This document shows positions 13,901-21,420 of a stretch of DNA of 40,183 bases, piece after piece. The stretch's first letter is position 1; each line of letters begins with the position of its first letter. The translations under genes and the position numbers were made by a program. Below the pieces are notes generated by a model. The model was not told the DNA's origin and searched no databases. It saw only the letters and a program-made list of their open reading frames with translations. Origin of the DNA: Bacteroidales bacterium UBA2714 (GTDB lineage: Bacteria > Bacteroidota > Bacteroidia > Bacteroidales > P3); NCBI GenBank assembly GCA_002354035.1, contig DEKU01000067.1, positions 1 through 40,183 of the forward strand, read 5' to 3'.

Positions 13901-14986
13901 CGAAGGGTCGGCAAAGGTGTACTGCTCATACATGAGTGTTTTCTCAATCTGAGGAGTTAGCTGGCTGACGTTCTGTGCCGAGAAACGGCCGCAATAGCAG
14001 TCGGGGATGTTGTCGCCAGTGGTCCAGCTGATATAGTAGAGGTCGGTGATGTGTTCTGAAGAGGTGGTGCCTGTGAAGGCGGGCAGCTGCTCGTGGTCGC
14101 CCACCAGCAGGAGGAACGTAGGGGCAGGGCATGCAGCGGTGGCGTTGGTATACTGGCTCCGAACATAGGCGGCGATGGATGTGGTGGTCGTACCCACTGC
14201 TGAGGAGTCGGTGTAGACTATGTCGGTGAGGTAGCCTTTGCGACGTTTCCACTGCACAAAATCATCCAGCTGTCCGCGGAAGGAGCTGTGCGCCACGATA
14301 AGGTAGCGGATGGGGGCCGATGTGCGCACCGATTTGGGGTAAAGGCTGTTAAGCACCGAGCCTCCAATGCCGAAGGCCGGCGAGTGGTAACGGTTGAAGA
14401 GGTCGATGGAGGCCGACTGGTCGGCTCCTGTATAGCGCACTGTGACTACCGCATGGCGGCAAATGACAAGCATACCGCGCACAGGATTGTAGCGCACAGG
14501 CGAGAACTGGAGACGTGCCAAACGACGGTCGCGGGCAATGCCGACGGGTTCCACCAAAGCCTCCTCCTGCCCGTAAAAGGCATCAGAGGCGTAAAGTTTG
14601 GCATTATAAACCAGCTTGGCAGGCGTGGTGTCGGACTTGCTGCGCGAAGGCTGCGTGGGCATGAGCGGAGAGCCGCTGAGCTGGAGAGTGTCATATTGGG
14701 CGTCGCTCACCGTCACCTCAAAACCACTGCAGAGGGGCACCTCTATCAACTGCGAGAAAGTGGGCAGCAAGGGAGCCCCCTCGGCCGAGGAGGGAAGGTA
14801 GCCGTCGATGGAGAGGGTGGTGAACGGCCGTCCGTCCAAAACGGTTTGTCCAAAGGTTACAGGCTGGGGGTCGAAAACCACCTGAAGGCTGTTCCAGTCG
14901 TCGTGCACCACCTGCTGCGAGCATACAGCCCGGGGCACGAAGAGGGCAATAATTACAAAAAGGACATATAACAAACTCTTCATCAT
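10976..14986 (-). CDS. C25 (gingipain-type) cysteine peptidase with type IX secretion signal
   Basis: The 1336-residue protein has a Sec signal peptide (about 1-23) and an N-terminal prodomain to about 220. The C25 peptidase domain spans about 226-607, with the catalytic histidine at 452 (NYSAHGSATSW) and cysteine at 484 or 485 (GNCCLTN). Ig-like strand-rich domains follow from about 610, then a region with three or four related repeats of the form ACDSLVWNGVTYT...GCDS...LTV (about 1090-1240). A C-terminal sorting domain starts at VKVYPNPTTG and ends in SYLLRI...KMRIEK. The last part directs export by the type IX system and attachment at the cell surface. Gingipains cleave after Arg or Lys; specificity cannot be read here. 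It is last in a minus-strand series of exported proteins. Confidence 0.92.
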   Translation of the reverse strand: MMKSLLYVLFVIIALFVPRAVCSQQVVHDDWNSLQVVFDPQPVTFGQTVLDGRPFTTLSIDGYLPSSAEGAPLLPTFSQLIEVPLCSGFEVTVSDAQYDTLQLSGSPLMPTQPSRSKSDTTPAKLVYNAKLYASDAFYGQEEALVEPVGIARDRRLARLQFSPVRYNPVRGMLVICRHAVVTVRYTGADQSASIDLFNRYHSPAFGIGGSVLNSLYPKSVRTSAPIRYLIVAHSSFRGQLDDFVQWKRRKGYLTDIVYTDSSAVGTTTTSIAAYVRSQYTNATAACPAPTFLLLVGDHEQLPAFTGTTSSEHITDLYYISWTTGDNIPDCYCGRFSAQNVSQLTPQIEKTLMYEQYTFADPSFLDRAMLVAGVDGGSSGDYGYTHADPAMDYAATHYINASQGFSQVRYFKNNTSIVPSATGVTIGSSASSNSATVRNYYNQGAGWINYSAHGSATSWGTPNFTTTHINAMTNAQKFGLMIGNCCLTNKFETATCFGEALLRKNNYCGAVGYIGGSNSTYWYEDFYWAVGLRSSIGPTMSMAYSSANLGAYDRLCHTHGEPYSQWALTQASVMMAGNMAVESSTSSRKLYYWEIYHLMGDPSVMPYLTQAQPMTVSAPSMVVAGMSHITVTAAPYAYIALTDTVTHMLVVAGYADNTGTVTLSLPSYLPVGGYELAASAQQYRTAFHPLQVVNPSGAYPVVASVRALQPLDAGDTVPLAVTLVNLGDSSATNLTFSVTPTDSAALTLVPSTASVDSLPAGDTATFLWQAIVSRQVTDGSTVRLATATQSASLAAPNTAIYDLTLNAPAVDFRFAVTGGSILPGSTATLTAVLVNHGHASLHSDRLMVTSPTRLLALPTTATFSSSLFTLAPDDSVAFSLPLHADSLLPQAIEVPLTVGFQSWPSTPCQYPLYVGTPPIETFEGGTFHTSGWVQGLYPWTFASSGSYAGTYCLRSSASLTHNQTAQISLPLTLSQPDSVAFFYKVSSEANYDKFHVYLDNTSLITESGLVDWTRAVVPIPAGSHTLRFTYEKDYSVNRNSDCARIDNVVLPRLAQPVVFRDDNLCVGDLYIIGSDTVSTAVASNGAYVGSGTADTVLLVNYTIHPVTVSIDTVVACDSLVWNGVTYTASTSDTLIAHSMYGCDSLLLLNLTVHQSYAAADTVSACDTLLWHGVGFTVTADTTELLTATTGCDSIVSHHLVVYHSVVDTLSDTLMNGIYRWNDSAYTHPGTYIQRFATTQGCDSTVILVLAEGGSRPQSIDTLPTFPAVKVYPNPTTGRVVIDAAQVLWVEVYDVEGRRMATFHGSSRLDLSSLPAGSYLLRIALPDMIASKKMRIEK

Positions 14987-15008
14987 GATACTTATATATT
15001 TGTGTGTG

Positions 15009-16169
15009 TTACTCTTGACGTGTGATAAACCAGCCTATCTCAGGCCGGAGGGCGAAAGACGCAACATCCTGGGTGAGGCCCACAAATCCCGTCCATAGGA
15101 TGAGGTCGGTCTTTTTGCCGTTCGGGTCGGTGAATTCCAAGGGGACGGAGACGATTTCGGACGGGAGGTCGTCGGCACCGTCGTGGAGTCCTTTTAGGTC
15201 GTTGCGGAGCTTGTAGTCATTGTAGGGATAAAACTTGACTATCCATCCGTCGGCAAGGTAATAAGGGTCGCCGCACATCTCGTGCTCAAGGCCGTGCTGC
15301 TTGTACATTCCGCGCCAAAACTTGGTGTCCACCTCGCCACCGGCAGCACTCTCTATCTTGCGGAGGATCGGCACCAGTTCGTCCACCCACCAGTCGAGTT
15401 GGTATTTACGAAGAGACTCGGTACGTTCTACGATGGTGTGCCAGTCCTCCGGGGTGCCTTCAAGGATGACCTGCGGAATGCCGCAGATTTCAAATATCTT
15501 GTAGCTGAAATATTCCTGCATGGCCGACATGATGGTGATTTGCGAGGCGGCACGGGTGACAACTGTGGAGGTGGAGAAGTTGCAGGTGAGCGTATTGACA
15601 AGGCTATCGCCTACATACCTTGCTATCTGTTTGGTAAACTCAGGAAAGTAGTGTTCCCACGGACTGTTAGGATCATCGAGTCTAATGCCATTACTCACGA
15701 CGATGAGTGTTTTCTTGTCCTCAAAGTCCACAAACATGTGGCGCAATTCCTCGGCGTTAAAATTGATGTGGTATGAGAACCCCTGGCAGATAAGCAGCCA
15801 GACGGCATCGGGCGAGAGGACAAACGGGCGATGGTCGGCATAGGCATGGTGCATACCGTCGAAAAAGGGATGTGGCAGTTGCACCAATGACTGTGGGCAG
15901 CGGTTGTGCGCCACGATTTGTGTGTGATCTTCGCCCATATTGTGCATCATTTCGGCGATGATTGTGTCGTAGCTGACGGTTGGCAGTGCCTTGTCGGGCG
16001 ATTTCAGCTCCTCGATGTCGATAACGACACTCGCGACAGGGCCGCCCGTCATATCCCCTCCAGTACTGTCTGATACACCCTCGGCGGGGTCACCCGATGT
16101 ATGGGTGCAGGCCACCGTGAGAGCCAGCAGCATCGTTGCCGCAATGTTTGTCCAATATTTATCCAACAT
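15009..16169 (-). CDS. DUF4419 domain lipoprotein
   Basis: The 386-residue product has a lipoprotein signal (LTVAC, Cys21), a short Gly/Asp/Ser/Thr-rich linker and a DUF4419 domain filling the rest. Recognisable blocks are the HNRCPQSLVQLPHPFFDGMHHAYADHRP start, LSPDAVWLLICQGFSYHIN, the FSTSTVVTRAASQITIMSAMQEYFSY stretch, EGTPEDWHTI and a WFITRQE end. The family is widespread in Bacteroidota and fungi with no proven function. The protein should sit on the outer surface or periplasmic face. It is 22 bases upstream of the C25 peptidase gene and probably shares its message. Confidence 0.85.
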   Translation of the reverse strand: MLDKYWTNIAATMLLALTVACTHTSGDPAEGVSDSTGGDMTGGPVASVVIDIEELKSPDKALPTVSYDTIIAEMMHNMGEDHTQIVAHNRCPQSLVQLPHPFFDGMHHAYADHRPFVLSPDAVWLLICQGFSYHINFNAEELRHMFVDFEDKKTLIVVSNGIRLDDPNSPWEHYFPEFTKQIARYVGDSLVNTLTCNFSTSTVVTRAASQITIMSAMQEYFSYKIFEICGIPQVILEGTPEDWHTIVERTESLRKYQLDWWVDELVPILRKIESAAGGEVDTKFWRGMYKQHGLEHEMCGDPYYLADGWIVKFYPYNDYKLRNDLKGLHDGADDLPSEIVSVPLEFTDPNGKKTDLILWTGFVGLTQDVASFALRPEIGWFITRQE

Positions 16170-16262
16170 TTTATTTATATTTCTTTTACATTTTATTTAT
16201 GTCCCACTGGTGAAAAGGCATTCAAATAGCGGTGAGATTTAAGGACAGAAACGGCAGTGGCT

Positions 16263-17369
16263 TCAATCTTCGGGGCGTGGAGTGAGCAGGGGCAGCTGGC
16301 CGATGATGCGGCTGTGGATGTCGGCGGTGAGGTTGTCGTAGGAGGTAGCTTGATCATCGGGCAGGGCGGCGGCCAACGTCTGGCGGGCGGCCAGCCAGCG
16401 GGCGAAGGCCTGGCGCAGGCTGGCGACACGCTCTTTCACGGTGTCTGGGTCGGGCAGGCAGTCCTCCATGCCCGATTTTTTAAGCAGTTCTATATCTTCC
16501 GGCACGGAGTTTTTGGCAATCCATGCTTCCCATTGAGGGGTGGTGACGGTGCGGCCCCGCTGCTTGTAGGTCTGCCCTTTCAGGAGGATGGCGCGCTCCT
16601 GTGCCAGCTCGGCACGGCGGCTCTGCAACAGGTGCTGGTAGAATTCGGCTATCTCCATGGGTTTCATGCTGTACCGTTCTTGCCTGTACGACACATCGCG
16701 CCACAGGGCAAAGTGGGCTTCAAAAAGACTGCGCCACGCGATGTACTCTTCCTGCGCCAGCGGCTGGATGACCCGGGGGGCGGAGGAAATCCACTGACGA
16801 TAGGCCTCGAGAGTGAGATAGTCTTCGATGGCGGAGAGGACACTGGCTTGCATGTTCATCTCCAATTGCGTCTGTGAGGAGAATTTGTCCATGACGCGCC
16901 CTATCTCGCCGAGGGTAAGTGATGGCGGCACGTCTGGCATCTGTGCGCGGAAAGTGTCGAGAGCTACATTGGTGGCCATGGCGAATTGCAGTAGGTCCAT
17001 GGCGTCGCCATTGGTGGTGACCAGCTGATACATCCGCATGAAACGGTTGGCCAGACGCATGGAGTAGGAGTCGTGATAGTTGGCCCGATAGGCTCTGGCG
17101 TTGGTGGGGTCCTGCTTGGCGCGGTCGAGGTTGTTGTAGTTGAACAGCCAGTTTTGGACGGAATGGGTTTCGGACAAGCCCAGCAAATCGTCGACCGTGA
17201 TGGGGCTGTGGATGACGGCATCTTCGATATAGGCGATGCTGTCCTCGCCGGTGTAGCCTTCGGGCACTTGCACAGTGTCGCGGGGGTCGGTAGGTGTGGG
17301 TTGGTGGCTGCATGAGGCCACGGCGGCCAGCAGCATGAGGGTGACGATGAGTGGGATTTGTCTGTTCAT
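16263..17369 (-). CDS. Lipoprotein of unknown function
   Basis: The 368-residue product starts at ATG 17369 (MNRQIPLIVTLMLLAAVASC, lipid-anchored Cys20). An ATG nine codons upstream lacks a reason to be used. The mature part is largely helical, rich in Gln, Arg, Ala and Trp, with segments such as FYQHLLQSRRAELAQERAILLKG that could form coiled coil. I recognise no family. It follows the YARHG gene by 14 bases, so it belongs to the same operon, and its exported neighbours suggest an envelope role only in general terms. Confidence 0.75.
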   Translation of the reverse strand: MNRQIPLIVTLMLLAAVASCSHQPTPTDPRDTVQVPEGYTGEDSIAYIEDAVIHSPITVDDLLGLSETHSVQNWLFNYNNLDRAKQDPTNARAYRANYHDSYSMRLANRFMRMYQLVTTNGDAMDLLQFAMATNVALDTFRAQMPDVPPSLTLGEIGRVMDKFSSQTQLEMNMQASVLSAIEDYLTLEAYRQWISSAPRVIQPLAQEEYIAWRSLFEAHFALWRDVSYRQERYSMKPMEIAEFYQHLLQSRRAELAQERAILLKGQTYKQRGRTVTTPQWEAWIAKNSVPEDIELLKKSGMEDCLPDPDTVKERVASLRQAFARWLAARQTLAAALPDDQATSYDNLTADIHSRIIGQLPLLTPRPED

Positions 17370-17383
17370 AAATGGGTGGAGGT

Positions 17384-18556
17384 TTATTTTGACCAATAGT
17401 CTACCCAGCGGCGCTCGGCGGGGCTTAGGGCGTCGAGGGCGGGGATATATGTGGTGTCGGGCTGATACCAGTCGGTGGAGGTGTAGAAGGATTGGAGGGC
17501 GGCATGCTTAAAGCAGTAGCCACGGCGGGCAAAGGGGAGGTTGCGGAGGATGCGGCGTTCCTCTTTGGTGAAGGGCTGGTCGGGGTCGACGAATTGTTCG
17601 GCAGCCATGTCTTCCCACGGCTGGTTGTACATCTGACGGATGGTATTGAAGAGGTCTTTCTTGCTTTGAAGGTTGTATATCCATAGTCCTCGGGGGCTGC
17701 AGAGGTACAACTCGCCGTCGGGGTGGAAGTTGGCTTTGTGGAAGATTACTTTCCCGTGCCTGACGTGGAACATGGCATTGGGTTCGGAGTCCCATTCTCT
17801 GTATTCGTTCATTCTTACCTGGCCTTCGGTTTGCCACTGGCTGATAGTGTCATAGAAGTTGGGCTGGACGAAGAAGGTCTGGCAGTCGCCCATGTCGAGG
17901 ATGAGGGTGAAGTCGTCAATCTGGTGGTTGGCCCAGCGGTTGGCGGCGGTGAGGATGTAGGGGAGGTAGTAGTTGTAGATGTTCACCATCGATACCTGGT
18001 ACTGGTAGGTGTGGTGGATGATGTTGACTCCCGGCTGGAAGTGGGCCTGAAAGTGGTAGGCATAGTCGATGTGGGCATTGGAGTAGTTCTCCGAGTCGCG
18101 CAACTCGGCTATACGCTGGTCGAAATCGACGGTGTCGAAATGGCCATTGCGATAATATTCAGGCAGTGGGGGGAAATCTTTGAAAGCGGAATAAGGGAGG
18201 TTGACATGGGCCACGTTGTAGGAGAGTGGTTTGCCGTTCATTTCGACGGTGAAATTGTAGATAAAGGGGTGGTTGGGGTAGGCTTTCTCATAGGCCTCCG
18301 GCTTGTAGCAGGGGTAGGGGTCGCGGGCCTCGAAGCCTACCAGGAGGGTCTTGGCGGCAGTGGGGTTGAAGAACTCATAGTAGACATCGACGTGAAAGCG
18401 GTCGCCGATGCGGGTGATGGTGAGCACTTCTTTGCGGACGCTGATATCGGTCTCGGTGATGGGGATGAGATGGTTGCCATCGGCATAATAGACCCCGTCG
18501 TTGGCGGTACACCACAACGGCAGGGCAAGGAGGAGAAAGGCGAGGATATGTTTCAT
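17384..18556 (-). CDS. Exported protein with C-terminal YARHG-type domain
   Basis: The 390-residue product starts at ATG 18556 with a signal peptide (MKHILAFLLLALPLWCTA); the open frame upstream only reflects DNA of the comM gene. The first 260 residues are strand-rich with a DUF4424-like layout (VYYADGNHLIPITETDISVRKEVLTI, later NIIHHTYQYQ). The C-terminus has FARRGYCFKHAALQSFYTSTDWYQPD, matching the YARHG pattern of a small extracellular domain (aromatic-Ala-Arg-.-Gly, aromatic, W-Y-.-P). The function is unknown. It starts 11 bases after the comM stop. Confidence 0.75.
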   Translation of the reverse strand: MKHILAFLLLALPLWCTANDGVYYADGNHLIPITETDISVRKEVLTITRIGDRFHVDVYYEFFNPTAAKTLLVGFEARDPYPCYKPEAYEKAYPNHPFIYNFTVEMNGKPLSYNVAHVNLPYSAFKDFPPLPEYYRNGHFDTVDFDQRIAELRDSENYSNAHIDYAYHFQAHFQPGVNIIHHTYQYQVSMVNIYNYYLPYILTAANRWANHQIDDFTLILDMGDCQTFFVQPNFYDTISQWQTEGQVRMNEYREWDSEPNAMFHVRHGKVIFHKANFHPDGELYLCSPRGLWIYNLQSKKDLFNTIRQMYNQPWEDMAAEQFVDPDQPFTKEERRILRNLPFARRGYCFKHAALQSFYTSTDWYQPDTTYIPALDALSPAERRWVDYWSK

Positions 18557-18567
18557 AATTGCGGTTT

Positions 18568-20106
18568 TTATCGGCCCCAGCTGTCGCGGTCGAGGCTGCG
18601 GTAGGTGATGGCTTCTTGCAAGTGGTGGGCCTGGATGTCGGGGCTGGATTCGAGGTCGGCTATGGTGCGGCTGACGCGCAGGATGCGGTCGTAGGCACGG
18701 GCTGAGAGGCCCAAGCGGTTCATGGCTGTCTCGATAATGGCGCGGCATTCATCGCTCAGGTTGCAATGTTCGCGGGTCAGCTTGCTGGTCATCTGGGCAT
18801 TGCAGTGGACACCGGCATGGCCTTGGAAACGGGCTGTCTGGATGGCGCGGGCGGCCACCACACGCTCGCGGATGGCGGCACTGCTCTCGCCCGGCTGCAT
18901 ATTGTTGAGTTGGCTGACGGGTACAGGCGTCACCTCTATATGGAGGTCAATGCGGTCCAGCAACGGGCCGGAGATCTTGTTCATGTACTTCTTCACCGCC
19001 CCGGCCGGACAGGTACACTCCACCGTGGGGTGGTTGTAGTAGCCACAGGGACAGGGGTTCATGGCGGCGATGAGCATAAAGGAGGCCGGATAGTCAATGG
19101 TCATCTTGGCGCGGCTGATGGTGACACGCCGCTCCTCCATGGGCTGGCGCAACACCTCCAGCACTTGGCGACGGAACTCCGGCAGCTCGTCGAGAAAGAG
19201 GACCCCGTTGTGGGCCAGACTGATCTCTCCAGGCTGGGGATTGGTGCCGCCACCCACCAGAGCCACATCGGAGATGGTGTGGTGGGGGGCACGGAACGGG
19301 CGGACGGCTATGAGCGAGTCCTCCTTCTTCATCTTGCCGGCCACGCTATGAATCTGCGTGGTCTCTAACGACTCCTCCAGACTCAACGGCGGCAGGATGG
19401 AGGGCATACGCTTGGCCAGCATGGTCTTGCCCGAGCCCGGAGGGCCAATCATGATGACATTATGGCCTCCGGCAGCGGCTATCTCCAAAGCACGTTTGAT
19501 ACTCTCCTGCCCTTTGACATCGGCAAAATCGAACTCGTAGTGATTGAGATGGCGGGCAAATTCGGCGCGGGTGTCCACATCGGTGGCCTCCATCAGCACT
19601 TCGCCATTGAGGTGGTCTATCACCTGTTTCACATTCTCGGCTCCATAGACCTCCAGATTGTTGACGATGGCGGCCTCGCGGGCGTTCTCTTTGGGCACAA
19701 TGATGCCTTTGAACTTCTGCCTGCGGGCCTCGATGGCAATAGGCAGCACACCCTTGATGGGGCGTAAACCGCCGTCCAGCGACAGCTCGCCCATGATGAC
19801 ATACTTGTCCAGATCGTCGGCACGCATATTGCCTGCGGCGGCCAAGATGCCTATGGCGATAGTGAGGTCGTAGGCGGCTCCCTCCTTCTTCACATCGGCA
19901 GGAGCCATATTAATCACCACCTTCTTGCCGGGGATATGGAGGCCATACTGTCCCAAGGCGGTGGCTATGCGTTGCTGGCTCTCCTTCACAGCGCTGTCGG
20001 GCAGACCCACCAACGTGAAGTTCAATCCCATCTCCACACTCACCTCCACTGTCACCATCATGGCGCTGACACCGTAGATGGCGCTGCCGAATGTCTTCAC
20101 TAACAT
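18568..20106 (-). CDS. comM: YifB/ComM family Mg-chelatase-like AAA+ ATPase
   Basis: The 512-residue product is a full-length ComM/YifB ATPase. It starts MLVKTFGSAIYG, the usual opening of the family, which fixes the start at 20106. An N-terminal Lon-protease-like domain (1-170) is followed by the AAA+ domain: Walker A GPPGSGKT (about 221-228), Walker B GVLFLDELPEF, and the zinc-type cysteines in NPCPCGYYNHPTVECTCP. A C-terminal Mg-chelatase domain ends the protein. ComM is a hexameric helicase that helps branch migration when DNA taken up by transformation recombines with the chromosome. It is cytosolic and lies 76 bases after ompH, an odd companion for envelope genes. Confidence 0.93.
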   Translation of the reverse strand: MLVKTFGSAIYGVSAMMVTVEVSVEMGLNFTLVGLPDSAVKESQQRIATALGQYGLHIPGKKVVINMAPADVKKEGAAYDLTIAIGILAAAGNMRADDLDKYVIMGELSLDGGLRPIKGVLPIAIEARRQKFKGIIVPKENAREAAIVNNLEVYGAENVKQVIDHLNGEVLMEATDVDTRAEFARHLNHYEFDFADVKGQESIKRALEIAAAGGHNVIMIGPPGSGKTMLAKRMPSILPPLSLEESLETTQIHSVAGKMKKEDSLIAVRPFRAPHHTISDVALVGGGTNPQPGEISLAHNGVLFLDELPEFRRQVLEVLRQPMEERRVTISRAKMTIDYPASFMLIAAMNPCPCGYYNHPTVECTCPAGAVKKYMNKISGPLLDRIDLHIEVTPVPVSQLNNMQPGESSAAIRERVVAARAIQTARFQGHAGVHCNAQMTSKLTREHCNLSDECRAIIETAMNRLGLSARAYDRILRVSRTIADLESSPDIQAHHLQEAITYRSLDRDSWGR

Positions 20107-20182
20107 AGTTATCGGTTTTGAAAAAGCCGACATCTGCATCAGGTGTCGGCTTGGTTGCAAATGTTTTGTTACTGAGGTCTCT

Positions 20183-20695
20183 TTATTTGAGGCCAAGTTT
20201 CTTTTTGACGAGGGGCATGATGTCGTCGCTGTCCTGCGAATAGAGGACGGTGCCGATGCCGGAGTCGAAGATATAGGTGTAGCCATTCTCCTTGCCCACC
20301 TCTTCGATAGCCTTCTTGGCACGGTCGACGATGGGCTTCAGCAGGGCTTCCTGACGCTCTTCGAGCATCTTCTGGGCATTGGTCTGCGACTCCTCAATGC
20401 GGGCACGCATGCTCTGGAGGTCGCTCTCTTTGGTCTTGCGGATCAGTTCGGACAGTTGGTCTCTCTTAGCCACATAATCGTTATACTTGGTTTCAAACTC
20501 CTTGTTCATGGTTTCCAGCTCTGCCTGAAGAGCCTCCACCTCTTTTTGCAGTGCGGCCTGAGCCGAATCGCGGCCGGGCATAATCTGCATCAGTTCGTTC
20601 GAGTTGATATGGCCGAGTTTGATGTTTTTCTGGGCCATGGCGCTGCCGCCGAGGGCCAGCAGGGCTGTGATTACTACGATAAGTCCTTTTTTCAT
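20183..20695 (-). CDS. OmpH/Skp-family periplasmic chaperone (first copy)
   Basis: The 170-residue product has a cleavable signal peptide (MKKGLIVVITALLALGGSAMAQ) and the OmpH/Skp layout: a short strand (IKLGHINSNELMQIMP), a long coiled coil of about 85 residues rich in Glu, Lys and Gln, and a closing strand segment (GYTYIFDSGIGTVLYSQDSDDIMPLVKKKLG). Skp holds unfolded outer-membrane proteins for the BAM complex. It is the second of two tandem ompH genes downstream of bamA, as usual in Bacteroidota. Confidence 0.92.
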   Translation of the reverse strand: MKKGLIVVITALLALGGSAMAQKNIKLGHINSNELMQIMPGRDSAQAALQKEVEALQAELETMNKEFETKYNDYVAKRDQLSELIRKTKESDLQSMRARIEESQTNAQKMLEERQEALLKPIVDRAKKAIEEVGKENGYTYIFDSGIGTVLYSQDSDDIMPLVKKKLGLK

Positions 20696-20749
20696 GTTGT
20701 GTTTATCAGTTTAATGTTTGTTGTTATTAATTCATTTTTCGAGGCAACA

Positions 20750-21379
20750 CTACATTCTCTCCTTTTGCATCACATCGTCGTTGCTGTTGCCTTTGCTTTT
20801 CTGCTGTTGGTTTCTGGGCGACTGTTGGGTGGCGTTGGGGTTGATTCCTCCCGCCTCGGGATTGGCTCCAGGCTTCACACCGAGCATCTCCAGCACCTGA
20901 TTGCTGATATCATATTTTTCCGACACATAGAGCACCGTGGCCGACCCTGCCTTGTCGAACACAAAGGCATAGTTCTTCTCGCGTGCCACACGCTCTATGG
21001 CGTTGTAGACGCGGTCCTGCACCGGCTTCAACAGCTCAGCCCTCTTTTGGTCCAGGTCGCCGCCGGGCGCGAAACGCTGCTGCTGCAAACTGCGCAACTC
21101 TGCCTCCTTGGTGCGCATCTCGTCCTGACGGCGCTGCTTCAGGTTCTCGGGCAGGAGGTACGACTCCTGCTGATACTGCTCCCGCAACTCGTCCACCTCT
21201 GCCTGCTTGGCTTCAAGCTCCTTGCGCCACTCTTCGGCATATTTGTTTACCTTGTTCAGTGCCTGATTGTACTCCGGCACATTGCCCATGATATAAGCCG
21301 TGTTGACACAAGCATACTTCTGCCCTTGCACAGGGAGCGCAAGAACCACGAACAACAATATGGGAGCCAGTTTGCGCAT
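20750..21379 (-). CDS. OmpH/Skp-family periplasmic chaperone (second copy) with extra tail
   Basis: The 209-residue product starts at ATG 21379 (signal MRKLAPILLFVVLALPVQGQ); the ATG twelve codons earlier would put polar residues before the signal. It follows the Skp pattern with a coiled-coil body (about 45-125) and the FVFDKAGSATVLYVSEKYDISNQVLEMLGV closing segment. It then has a 30-residue tail rich in Asn, Gln, Pro and Lys (PGANPEAGGINPNATQQ...) absent from the first copy. The tail is probably disordered. The gene lies between bamA (41 bases downstream of its stop) and the other copy. Confidence 0.9.
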   Translation of the reverse strand: MRKLAPILLFVVLALPVQGQKYACVNTAYIMGNVPEYNQALNKVNKYAEEWRKELEAKQAEVDELREQYQQESYLLPENLKQRRQDEMRTKEAELRSLQQQRFAPGGDLDQKRAELLKPVQDRVYNAIERVAREKNYAFVFDKAGSATVLYVSEKYDISNQVLEMLGVKPGANPEAGGINPNATQQSPRNQQQKSKGNSNDDVMQKERM

Positions 21380-21420
21380 TAGTTGTGATATTGATTGATT
21401 AGTGTGACAAACCATAAAGA

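Noticed and set aside
20078..21382. 434-codon open frame opposite the ompH genes
   Set aside because: The two Skp-like genes with signal peptides explain this DNA; the antisense product is a Leu/His-rich shadow.
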